A stretch of 64,000 bases of DNA from Pseudolysinimonas_A sp039912695. GTDB taxonomy: Bacteria > Actinomycetota > Actinomycetes > Actinomycetales > Microbacteriaceae. Location of the stretch: NCBI RefSeq assembly GCF_039912695.1, contig NZ_JBDSPJ010000008.1, positions 1-64,000 on the forward strand, given 5' to 3'. This document shows, one piece after another, positions 53,080 to 60,985 of this stretch. The position numbers were made by a program, and so were the translations under genes. Within the stretch, counting starts at the first letter, position 1, and every line of letters begins with the position of its first letter. A model generated the notes under the pieces. It was given only the letters and a program-made list of their open reading frames with translations, was not told the origin of the DNA and did not search any database.

Positions 53080-54930
53080 GTGTGCGGAATCTTTGGCTTC
53101 ATCGGCACCGACGCCCTCGACTCCGCCTCGGCGAAAACCCTCGTCAAACACGCGCAGCAACGCGGCCGTGACTCGAGCGGCATGGTGATCCGTGAGGCGG
53201 ACGGCTTCCATGCCTACCGCGCGGACTACCAAATTGACTGGCTACTCAAGCGCATCCCCCCGCTCGGCAACCTCTTCTTCGGCCACAGCCGACTGGTCAC
53301 CAACGGCACCGGCGATAATCAGCCCGTACTTCGCGAGCAGATTATGGTGCTGCACAACGGCATCGTCGTCAATGAGGAGGCGGTCTGGAAATTGCTGGGC
53401 AAGTCGCCTCAGCTCACGGTCGACACGGAAGTCATCCCGGCCATCATTGCGTCGCACCTCGAAGCGGGCGGGACTGTTGAGTCGGCGGCCGAACGGGTGC
53501 TCAGCGTCACCGAGGGCGTTGTAGCCTGCGCCGCTCTGGTTCCGCATCTCGGCAAGCTCTTGCTGTTCTCGAACAACGGCAGTCTCTACGTCGGCGACAA
53601 GAGCGGAGGAACTGTCTTCTCGTCCGAGAGCTACCCGCTGAGGGAGATCGGCGCCGAGAACATTCGCCAGATCAAGGGCGGTGAGGCCGTCGTGCTCGAC
53701 GTGCCGGCCCAGGATGATGCGATCAGCATCACGGAGTGGACCAGCCGCTCCATCGACCTCGTCCCGGGCCTGGGTATGTCGGCGCAGGAGGAGGCTCTTC
53801 TGCAATACCCGAAGCCGAACTTCCGGCGTTGCACGCGCTGCATCCTCCCCGAGACAATGCCGTTCATCAAGTTCGACGATCAAGGCGTTTGCAACTACTG
53901 CCTCACCTACAAGCCGCGTAACCACCCACGTCCGAAAGAGGAGCTTTTCGAGCTGATCAAGCCCTTCCGGCGCGCGAAGGGCGACGAGGTGCTTGTGCCG
54001 TTCTCGGGCGGTCGCGACAGCTCCTACGGCCTGCACCTCATCGTGAAAGAGCTTGAGTTGCGGCCGGTGACCTACACCTACGACTGGGGAATGGTGACCG
54101 ACCTCGGGCGCCGAAACGTCAGCCGCATGTCGGCCAAGCTAGGCGTGGAGAACATCATCGTCGCGGCCGACATCACCAAGAAGCGCGACTACATCCGTCG
54201 CAACCTGGAAGCCTGGCTGAAAGCTCCGAACCTCGGGATGCTGAGCGTTCTCACGGCAGGCGACAAGCACTTCTTCCGCCACATCGAGACCCTGAAGCGC
54301 CAGACCGGCGTCACCCTCAACCTCTGGGGGATCAATCCGCTCGAGGTCACGCACTTCAAGTCCGGCTTTCTCGGCGTTCCTCCTGATTTCGAGGAAGAAC
54401 GGGTCTACAGCCACGGCGCCATGAAGCAGTTGCGCTACCAGTCGCTGCGTCTCAAGGCGATGACGCGCAGTCTCGGCTACTTCAACAGGTCGATCCCCGA
54501 CACGCTCTTGGGTGAGTATTACCGCAGCTTCACCACGAAGTCGGACTACTTCCACATTTTCGACTATTGGCGCTGGGACGAGAAGCAGATCGAAGAGACC
54601 CTCGACTCCGAGTACGACTGGGAGCACGCGCCCGACACCCAGACCACCTGGCGCATCGGCGACGGTACCGCGGCGTTCTACAACTACGCGTACTACACGA
54701 TCGCAGGATTCAGCGAGCACGATACGTTTCGCAGCAACCAGGTGCGCGAGGGTGACATCACCCGCGACGAGGCGCTCCGACTGGTTGAGGAGGAGAACAC
54801 CCCGCGGTACCCGAACCTGAAGTGGTACCTCGACGTGGTCGGGGTGGACTTCGCCTACGCGATCAACACCATCAATCGCACGCCCAAGCTCTACCGACAG
54901 GATCCGTCGCGAGCTGACGTCACGGCCTGA
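53080..54930 (+). CDS. Class II glutamine amidotransferase-WbpG-like fusion (sugar amidotransferase)
   Basis: A 616-residue fusion. Residues 1 to about 230 are an Ntn-type class II glutaminase: Cys2 directly after the start (MCGIFGFIG), QQRGRDSSGM, GHSRLVTNG, LHNGIVVNEE. Residues about 248-600 are a WbpG-like PP-loop domain with a full zinc ribbon (Cys251, 254, 271, 274) and PP-loop SGGRDSS (309-315). GTG 53080 is fixed by Cys2, which must become N-terminal, and by GGAG 9 bases upstream. Layout recalls asparagine synthetase, but the synthase half is of the sugar-amidotransferase type. It could make an amidine or a uronamide; the adjacent uronic-acid dehydrogenase makes the amide plausible. 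Confidence 0.88.
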   Translation: MCGIFGFIGTDALDSASAKTLVKHAQQRGRDSSGMVIREADGFHAYRADYQIDWLLKRIPPLGNLFFGHSRLVTNGTGDNQPVLREQIMVLHNGIVVNEEAVWKLLGKSPQLTVDTEVIPAIIASHLEAGGTVESAAERVLSVTEGVVACAALVPHLGKLLLFSNNGSLYVGDKSGGTVFSSESYPLREIGAENIRQIKGGEAVVLDVPAQDDAISITEWTSRSIDLVPGLGMSAQEEALLQYPKPNFRRCTRCILPETMPFIKFDDQGVCNYCLTYKPRNHPRPKEELFELIKPFRRAKGDEVLVPFSGGRDSSYGLHLIVKELELRPVTYTYDWGMVTDLGRRNVSRMSAKLGVENIIVAADITKKRDYIRRNLEAWLKAPNLGMLSVLTAGDKHFFRHIETLKRQTGVTLNLWGINPLEVTHFKSGFLGVPPDFEEERVYSHGAMKQLRYQSLRLKAMTRSLGYFNRSIPDTLLGEYYRSFTTKSDYFHIFDYWRWDEKQIEETLDSEYDWEHAPDTQTTWRIGDGTAAFYNYAYYTIAGFSEHDTFRSNQVREGDITRDEALRLVEEENTPRYPNLKWYLDVVGVDFAYAINTINRTPKLYRQDPSRADVTA

Positions 54931-54943
54931 CCCCCCGCAAGGC

Positions 54944-56557
54944 TCAGGCTCGGGCTGCAGCCTTCGGCTTCGGTGCCCTCGACTTCACCGGCGACTTAGA
55001 CGGCGATGTCAATCTCGGTGGCGTGGTCGCGAGGTCAAGACTCGGCCGTCGCGCCACCGGCCAGAGCACCGCGAGCAATCCTGCGAAGGCGAGGGCGCCG
55101 AGTACCCAGACCGCGGTGGGTCCGACCGGGAGGCCCGTCCACCACCACTCGGATCCGGCATCCAGGTTCGCGCCCTGCTGGTCGGCCCCCGTGACATAGC
55201 GACGGATGTTGACCTGAAGCGCCACGAAGTTCGCACCGGCGATCGCGGCGAATATCGTGAAGGTTTGAATCCTGCTGAACACCAGCTCGCGGCCGCGCGG
55301 CATCGTCGTCAGCAAAAGCGAGAGCAGCAGGATCAGGGGCAACAGATAGCGGGGCTGCAGCGCTTGGCCGACTCTGGTGCCGCCGACGGTGAGGACGTAG
55401 ACCGGCAGCACGATCAGAACTACAAGCACCCCGAGGATGCTGATCGCCTTGCGCCACTCGAGGCGCCCGAGGCCCGCGAAGGCCACGACGATGAACGCCG
55501 CCGCTCCCGCCCAGGGCACGATGGCGGGGAATCCGGTATCGAACCAGCCGAGAGCCCAGGTGCCCCAGACACCGGTCCAGAGGTACGGCAGCATCAGCAG
55601 GTTGTAGGCCCCGAGAGCGAAACCTGTGAGTGGAACATCAGCCGGGATGCCGACGACAACGCCACCGGGACCCGCGAAGGCTTGCCCGCTGGTGAACCCG
55701 ATCGCGCCCACGCCCGACTGGCCGGCCGTCACGAAGAATAGGACCGCGATCACTATGCCCACAACGGGCAGGATCGCCCGCGTCGCCCAGGAACGGGTGA
55801 GACCGAACGACAGTACCGCGGCCGTCACGCTCGCCCCGACCACGTAGACGCCCGCGTCACCTCGAGCGCCCGACGCCATGATCACGCCGACCAAGTAGAG
55901 GGCACCGAGCGCCCACCGCCGACGCCCCGCGGTCTCGAACCAGCCCAGCAGCGCCAGGAAAGCCGTTCCGACGCCCATGATCGCCCAGCTGCTCGGGTTG
56001 TTGGACGGGATCAGGAAGATTCCGAGCGGTATCACGGCGACCAGCCAGCCCCACAGCAACGTGCGTCGCCGAGAAGTCGACAACAGTCCCGCGAGCGCCG
56101 TCGCCAGTGCGACAAAGAGAGCCGCGTTCACAAGTCGCATGGTGAGAGCACTCACCTGGATGTCGGGCCCGGCGAACAGGTGCATCACGGAGTAGTAGAC
56201 CGGCGGGTACTCCCCTGCGAAGTTGCCGCGGTTGGTCTCGTAGCTCCCTCGCGCGTTCAGTTGCTCGAACTGACAGGCGGCACTGACATCCTGATGTCCG
56301 GCGTAGCAGGTGACCCCCGCGAATGCGACGTCGAGCTTGCGATGATCGCTATCCGTACCTGGCTGGCACTCGGCGTTCCCGCCGTCGGCACACCAGATAC
56401 TGACCAAGTGGTAGTCGTCGTCGGGGGCGGCCCCGATCGGCGAGGCGAAAGCCCAGGCCGAGAGCGCAAGGAACGCGAAAACGGGGGCGAGGTGGATCAG
56501 CCGGATGCGTCTCACGAAGCGGGTGAATCCACGGCCGGGGGTGGCCGAATCAGTCAT
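54944..56557 (-). CDS. DUF2142 family integral membrane protein (GT-C-like)
   Basis: A 537-residue membrane protein with about 12-13 transmembrane segments. The first extracytoplasmic loop has acidic residues directly after helix 1 (SPIGAAPDDDYHLVSIWC) and ends with EYPPVYYSVMHLF, the DUF2142 signature. In GT-C glycosyltransferases an Asp/Glu in this loop binds a polyprenyl-phosphate sugar, so a role using the product of the GT2 gene upstream is likely but unproven. The C-terminal 30 residues are Lys/Pro/Ala-rich and cytosolic. It overlaps the DUF2304 gene by 8 bases. Confidence 0.85.
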   Translation of the reverse strand: MTDSATPGRGFTRFVRRIRLIHLAPVFAFLALSAWAFASPIGAAPDDDYHLVSIWCADGGNAECQPGTDSDHRKLDVAFAGVTCYAGHQDVSAACQFEQLNARGSYETNRGNFAGEYPPVYYSVMHLFAGPDIQVSALTMRLVNAALFVALATALAGLLSTSRRRTLLWGWLVAVIPLGIFLIPSNNPSSWAIMGVGTAFLALLGWFETAGRRRWALGALYLVGVIMASGARGDAGVYVVGASVTAAVLSFGLTRSWATRAILPVVGIVIAVLFFVTAGQSGVGAIGFTSGQAFAGPGGVVVGIPADVPLTGFALGAYNLLMLPYLWTGVWGTWALGWFDTGFPAIVPWAGAAAFIVVAFAGLGRLEWRKAISILGVLVVLIVLPVYVLTVGGTRVGQALQPRYLLPLILLLSLLLTTMPRGRELVFSRIQTFTIFAAIAGANFVALQVNIRRYVTGADQQGANLDAGSEWWWTGLPVGPTAVWVLGALAFAGLLAVLWPVARRPSLDLATTPPRLTSPSKSPVKSRAPKPKAAARA

Positions 56558-56891
56558 CGATGGATCGCCGCTTCTCTAACTCGAGGGCCAGTTTCTGAAC
56601 TGTCTTGCGCAACTCGTCGCGCGTCCTCGCGACCTCAAGGCTCACCTGCATGAGCAAGAGGAATAACACGAAGAACGCCCCGACGAAGAGCAGGTTGATC
56701 GGCTGGGAGATGCCGAAGAAAATGGCGATGGTGTCGAGCAAGCCCGGCCACGCCGAGAGCACGATCGCCACGACCGAAGCGGCGAGCCAGATCACGGCGT
56801 ATTTCTCGGGCAACACGTAGGAGCGCAGCAGCACGATGACGACGATCAGCAGAACCGCCGCCATTGCAATAGCGAGAATCTGAGGGGTCAC
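56550..56891 (-). CDS. DUF2304 family small membrane protein
   Basis: A 113-residue protein with three transmembrane segments (ILAIAMAAVLLIVVIVLL, YAVIWLAASVVAIVLSAW, LLFVGAFFVLFLLLMQVSL) and a charged helical tail RTRDELRKTVQKLALELEKR. DUF2304 proteins are regularly encoded beside dolichyl-phosphate-mannose-synthase-like GT2 genes and are thought to anchor or stabilise them. It overlaps both neighbours. Confidence 0.9.
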   Translation of the reverse strand: MTPQILAIAMAAVLLIVVIVLLRSYVLPEKYAVIWLAASVVAIVLSAWPGLLDTIAIFFGISQPINLLFVGAFFVLFLLLMQVSLEVARTRDELRKTVQKLALELEKRRSIDD

Positions 56892-57634
56892 GCGACGGAC
56901 TTCCCGGCGGTACGCCTTCGGAGTTCACGCAACTGCGGCGGCACGCTGCGGAAACTCGCCAGCACGAGGATGAACATGATTCGTCCGGTGTAGCCAATTG
57001 AGCGGAAAACCGACTGCGACGGAACTCCGCCCGCCCGCTGGTTCATCCCGACCGGGATCTCCGCGACGCTGAGTCCCTGGCGAGTAGCGAGAACAATCGA
57101 TTCAACAGTGTCGCCGAGCCACTCGATGGGATAGTGCTCAGCGAAGACGGCGAGTGCGCGCGGTCCGGCGATCCTGAAGCCACTCGAGGCGTCGGTGATC
57201 CGAGTACGGGCGTACAGAGACACGACCCGTGCAATCAGGTGGTGAACGCCCCGTCGCGCCGCAGACGACTTGAAAGCGTCGCCCCCTGGCGCATACCTGC
57301 TGCCGATGACGATGTCGGCGTTGGCCGTAGCGGCGATCAGTTCGGCGATGTGCTCAGGGCGGTGCTGGCCGTCGCCATCGAATTGGATGACGGCGTCGTA
57401 CCCGTTGGCGGCGGCGTATTTGAACGCGGTTCCCATCGCCGCGCCGACCCCGAGGTTGATCGCATGCGAGAGCACGTGCGCGCCGGTCGCGTGCGCGATG
57501 CGCGCCGTATCGTCACGCGAACCGTCGTCAACGACCACGGTATCCGCGAGGGGATGCATCGCCGACAGGGAAGCGAGGACTTCACCGATAGCGTCCGCCT
57601 CGTTGAGCGCGGGGATCGCAACGAGAACCCTCAT
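56888..57634 (-). CDS. Polyprenyl-phosphate glycosyltransferase, DPM-like GT2
   Basis: A 248-residue GT-A enzyme. Marks: RVLVAIPALNEADAIGEVLASL, TVVVDDGSRDDTARIA, AVIQFDGDGQHRPEHI (metal-binding DGDGQH), and ITDASSGFRIAGPRAL. It should load a hexose from a nucleotide sugar onto decaprenyl or undecaprenyl phosphate at the inner membrane face, for use by a GT-C enzyme. It lacks C-terminal transmembrane helices, consistent with help from DUF2304. Confidence 0.9.
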   Translation of the reverse strand: MRVLVAIPALNEADAIGEVLASLSAMHPLADTVVVDDGSRDDTARIAHATGAHVLSHAINLGVGAAMGTAFKYAAANGYDAVIQFDGDGQHRPEHIAELIAATANADIVIGSRYAPGGDAFKSSAARRGVHHLIARVVSLYARTRITDASSGFRIAGPRALAVFAEHYPIEWLGDTVESIVLATRQGLSVAEIPVGMNQRAGGVPSQSVFRSIGYTGRIMFILVLASFRSVPPQLRELRRRTAGKSVA

Positions 57635-57645
57635 GGCTATCGAGC

Positions 57646-58995
57646 CTACCCGCCGAGCCGATTCGCCACGCGCCTCAGGACGTCGCGGACACCCGAGTGC
57701 CGCAGGTGATGCCAGGTCATCCTGGCGTCGTAGAGCGGACCCGACATTCGACGGCCCCTTCCCGATCCCGCGCCCATCGCATCCCGATCACCCGCATAGT
57801 CGACCGCATGGTGCGGGTCGGCGACGAATGCCCGCAGCGGCTCGAGCACGATGGGCCAGGTGAAGCGCTCACGCACGCGTGCGACATTCTTGCGATAAAC
57901 GGCTGCCCGAACCGGGTCGAGCACCTCGGTGATCGCGGCCGCGAGCGCCGTGACATCGTCGCCCGGCACGACCACGCCGAGCCCCTCCTCGCGCACGAGA
58001 TCGGCAAACCCGTCGCCGTCGGTCACGACCATCGGCAGGCCCGCCCACAGGTAGTCGAGGATGCGGGTGCGGAACGCGAACGTCGTTTCGAGGTGGATGT
58101 GGTGGGTGCTCACGCCAGCGTCGGCGTCGAGGAGGTATCCGGCCCGGTCCGCGTACGGGACCCAGGTGTCGTTGAACACCACCTTCGTGCCCTCGACCCC
58201 GAGTTCGCGAGCGAGGTCGAAAGACTCGCGCACGATGCCCATCTCGTCGACGCCCGGGTGGCGGGTGCCGAGGAAGAACAACCGGATGTCGTCCCGCTCC
58301 GCGGAGAGCTTCACGACCGCGCGGATGAGCGAGAGCGGATCGAACCAGCTGTAGACGCCGCCGCCCCAGATGAGGATCTTGGCACCGTCGTCGAAGCCGG
58401 TCACGACGCCGCGCAACGCCGAACCGGGAGCCGGGTCGACGGGGTCCAGTCCGAACGGCATGAGGTCGAGAAGTCCACGCAGGTCGGGATCGTCGGCATA
58501 GGTGGCCGGATTGATGCGACCGAGGGCAGCGAGATGGCCAAGGTAGAACAGGCGCTGGCGCTCGCTTGCACACACAACGAAGTCGACCCGGCGGAGCTGG
58601 TCGTTGAGGGTGCTTCGCGCTGCGGCGACCCGCAGGTCCCAGGTCGCCCGCGGGAGTTCGCGGCCCTGCTCAAGCATTTCGAGGTGCATCGGGTCGTAGA
58701 CGTCTGCCACCAGGTACCGGTCACTGCGCCGTAGCGACGGGAACTGGCTCATGCCGTAGCCCTGGAACAGCACGACCTCCGCCCAGCGCTCGTGCTTCCG
58801 GAACGCGCGGTCGTCGCCCGGCGATACGGCCACGAGCTCGAAGGGAGCATCGGGTCGTTCGGCGCGTGTGGTCGTGACGACTCGCACCTCGTGACCGTCC
58901 CCCTGCAGGGTGATCGCGGTGTTCCAGACCCGGATGGCAGGGCCGGCCATGCGCTCGCCGATCGGGTCGCCGGTGAGGATGAGCACGCGCGTCAT
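57646..58995 (-). CDS. Glycosyltransferase family 4
   Basis: A 449-residue GT-B protein. RVLILTGDPIGERMAGPAIRVW opens the acceptor domain; ILIWGGGVYSWFDPLSLIRAV and VVFNDTWVPYADRAGYLLDADAGVS are the inter-domain part; TRILDYLWAGLPMVVTDGD is the donor-site stretch. The last 45 residues are basic. ATG 58995 overlaps the upstream GT2 stop as ATGA. Second gene of a five-gene leftward glycan operon. Confidence 0.85.
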   Translation of the reverse strand: MTRVLILTGDPIGERMAGPAIRVWNTAITLQGDGHEVRVVTTTRAERPDAPFELVAVSPGDDRAFRKHERWAEVVLFQGYGMSQFPSLRRSDRYLVADVYDPMHLEMLEQGRELPRATWDLRVAAARSTLNDQLRRVDFVVCASERQRLFYLGHLAALGRINPATYADDPDLRGLLDLMPFGLDPVDPAPGSALRGVVTGFDDGAKILIWGGGVYSWFDPLSLIRAVVKLSAERDDIRLFFLGTRHPGVDEMGIVRESFDLARELGVEGTKVVFNDTWVPYADRAGYLLDADAGVSTHHIHLETTFAFRTRILDYLWAGLPMVVTDGDGFADLVREEGLGVVVPGDDVTALAAAITEVLDPVRAAVYRKNVARVRERFTWPIVLEPLRAFVADPHHAVDYAGDRDAMGAGSGRGRRMSGPLYDARMTWHHLRHSGVRDVLRRVANRLGG

Positions 58996-60038
58996 GACTC
59001 TCCTCCCGCTTGCCGCGGGCCAGCAGGCTGCACCAGATCGCGCAGGATGTCGATCGACCCCCGACTGTATCGCGCGTACCGGCGGCTCAAGGCTCCCGCG
59101 AGAACCCCGGGAATCCGAGCCAGCCGCAGGCGGGGAAGGCGTGACCGTGTGGTCTCGTGGGCGAGTTTCCCGCGCGCCGCTGCGACTCGAGCCGCAGGAG
59201 CCCCGAGAGCCTCCAGGCGCTCGACGAGCAGTCGCGATCGCTCGATGAGGCGCGCGGCCCGCTCGGTTCTCGTCTCGCGCAACTTGCGCATCCGGTCTGC
59301 CGTCGTCGGTTTCCGCGCGCCGATTTGATTGGCGCCGTGCTGGCGGTAGTCGATGAGCTGCGCAGGATCGAGCCTCAGCTCGCCGAGTGCCGCGGCGATC
59401 ACGGCGAGCCATTCGTCGTGCACCCAGACCTTAGGGAAAGGTGCGGCCCTCTCGACCAAAGACCGGCGCAGCACAACCGTGGCTCCGGTGACGAGGTTGC
59501 GGCGCATGAGCACCGCGAAGGCATCTCCTGACTCAAGTCCCGCACGCTCGCCCGGCGTCGCCTCGAGAGCGTCGAGCAGGCCGAGCCCGAGCGAGGTCCC
59601 CGCTGCGTCGACGAGCCGCGCGTCAGTGTGCACGAGCAAGAGGCTGGATTCGGCCGCGAACTGCGGCACGACGCGTGCGAGCTTGGCGGCATCCCAGATG
59701 TCGTCCTGGTCGCTCAGGGCGATGAGGTCGCCGCGGCACTCGCTCAGGGTTGCGGCGAAGTTTGCGACGACGCCGAGCGGCTCCGCCCGACGCAGGATAC
59801 GGAGGGCGACGTCGAGCGCCGGGTCAGCCGCGCGCGCGACCGCGAAGGTGTTCTCGATGACCGCGACCGTGTCATCACTCGAAGCGTCATCGCCGACGAC
59901 GATCTCCATCGGGGCTGGACGTTGGGCGAGGATGCTGCGCACCTGCTCGGCGACGTAGGCCGAGCCGTTGTGTGTGCAGAGCGCGACGGACACGGTCAGC
60001 GGTGCGTCGGCCGTCGGATCAGCGGCATCGGTCGTCAC
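58992..60038 (-). CDS. Family 2 glycosyltransferase
   Basis: A 348-residue GT-A enzyme. TVSVALCTHNGSAYVAEQVRSI, EIVVGDDASSDDTVAVIE, LIALSDQDDIWDAAKLARV (DQDD metal motif) and VWVHDEWLAVIAA. This pattern is found in rhamnosyl- and related transferases of O-antigen clusters. GTG 60038 has TATCCT 6 bases upstream and is taken as a leaderless start. It is divergent from the WbbL-like gene, only 43 bases away. Confidence 0.87.
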   Translation of the reverse strand: MTTDAADPTADAPLTVSVALCTHNGSAYVAEQVRSILAQRPAPMEIVVGDDASSDDTVAVIENTFAVARAADPALDVALRILRRAEPLGVVANFAATLSECRGDLIALSDQDDIWDAAKLARVVPQFAAESSLLLVHTDARLVDAAGTSLGLGLLDALEATPGERAGLESGDAFAVLMRRNLVTGATVVLRRSLVERAAPFPKVWVHDEWLAVIAAALGELRLDPAQLIDYRQHGANQIGARKPTTADRMRKLRETRTERAARLIERSRLLVERLEALGAPAARVAAARGKLAHETTRSRLPRLRLARIPGVLAGALSRRYARYSRGSIDILRDLVQPAGPRQAGGES

Positions 60039-60044
60039 CCCGCC

Positions 60045-60050
60045 AGGATA
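60045..60050 (-). promoter_or_regulatory. -10 element for leaderless GT2 gene
   Basis: TATCCT on the minus strand ends 6 bases before GTG 60038. It sits where the -35 of the opposing gene would be expected. Confidence 0.55.
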
Positions 60051-60067
60051 TGTCGAGCACGCGCCGG

Positions 60068-60073
60068 TAGGAT
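60068..60073 (+). promoter_or_regulatory. -10 element for leaderless WbbL-like gene
   Basis: TAGGAT lies 8 bases before GTG 60082, in the same 43-base divergent region as the element at 60045. Confidence 0.55.
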
Positions 60074-60081
60074 CCGGAGTC

Positions 60082-60960
60082 GTGCCCGGTACCGTGCGAC
60101 CCGCGAGCGACCCCCGGGTTGCGATCGTCACTGTGGCCTACCGATCGGACGATGTGCTCCCCGGGTTGCTGCACTCAGTGCCTACCGCGACGACCCTTCC
60201 GGTGACGACAATCGTTGCCGACAACTCGCCCGATGAAGGCCGCGCGGCCCAGATCGCCGCAGACTTCGGAGCGCGCTACCTCGCCGTCCCGGGCAACCCC
60301 GGGTACGGCGGAGCCGTCAACGCTGCGACAGCCGGCCTGCCAGCGAGCGTCGAATGGATCGTTGTCGTCAACCCGGACGTCGTACTCGCGCCAGGCTCGA
60401 TCGACGCGCTCGTCACGACGGGTGAGGGTGACGACCACATCGGCGCGGTCGGCCCGCACGTCGTCAACGAGGACGGCTCGACCTATCCTTCGGCACGCGC
60501 CATCCCGTCGCTGCGCACCGGCATCGGACACGCCCTGTTCTCCCGCCTGTGGGCCGCTAACCCGTGGACCCGTCGCTACCGCGATGACCGGGCTCCGGTC
60601 GATGTGCGGCGCGACGCCGGCTGGCTGTCGGGCTCGTGCGTCGTCGTGCGGCGTCGAGCCTTCGACGAACTCGGCGGCTTCGACGACGGCTACTTCATGT
60701 ACTTCGAAGACGTCGACCTCGGGTATCGACTGGGTCAACGCGGCTACCGCAACGTGTACGAACCCGCCGCCCAGGCGATCCACGCGGGTGCGCATTCGAC
60801 CTCGGGGGAATCCGCCCGGATGCTGCGAGCCCACCACGCGAGCGCGCGACGCTTCCTCACCCGCAAGTACAGCGGATGGTGGCTGTGGCCGGTCCGCGTG
60901 GTCGTGACCGCCGGACTTGGCGTGCGGTCGGCGATCACCACCCGACGAGCGCGCGACTGA
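60082..60960 (+). CDS. wbbL: WbbL-like rhamnosyltransferase (GT2)
   Basis: A 292-residue GT2 enzyme of the actinobacterial WbbL type, which adds L-rhamnose from dTDP-rhamnose to GlcNAc-diphospho-decaprenol to form the linker between peptidoglycan and arabinogalactan-like or other wall polymers. Marks: RVAIVTVAYRSDDVLPGLL, YLAVPGNPGYGGAVNAA, EWIVVVNPDVVLAPGS, and ELGGFDDGYFMYFEDVDLGYRL with the acceptor-site ED. The adjacent convergent rmlA and rmlC genes, which supply dTDP-rhamnose precursors, support the call. Leaderless GTG start. Confidence 0.83.
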   Translation: MPGTVRPASDPRVAIVTVAYRSDDVLPGLLHSVPTATTLPVTTIVADNSPDEGRAAQIAADFGARYLAVPGNPGYGGAVNAATAGLPASVEWIVVVNPDVVLAPGSIDALVTTGEGDDHIGAVGPHVVNEDGSTYPSARAIPSLRTGIGHALFSRLWAANPWTRRYRDDRAPVDVRRDAGWLSGSCVVVRRRAFDELGGFDDGYFMYFEDVDLGYRLGQRGYRNVYEPAAQAIHAGAHSTSGESARMLRAHHASARRFLTRKYSGWWLWPVRVVVTAGLGVRSAITTRRARD

Positions 60961-60985
60961 ACTCAGGTCACCTGAACTCAGGTCA
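60957..60985. repeat. 14-bp direct repeat at the convergent wbbL/rmlA ends
   Basis: The 14-base unit ctgaactcaggtca occurs at 60957-60970 and 60972-60985. Inverted segments TCAGGT and ACCTGA within and between the copies can fold. The repeat contains the stop codons of both convergent genes and may act as a two-way terminator. Confidence 0.75.

Noticed and set aside
53080..54930. Plain asparagine synthetase
   Set aside because: The synthase half has the zinc ribbon and sequence of sugar amidotransferases, not those of AsnB; the glutaminase half alone is shared.
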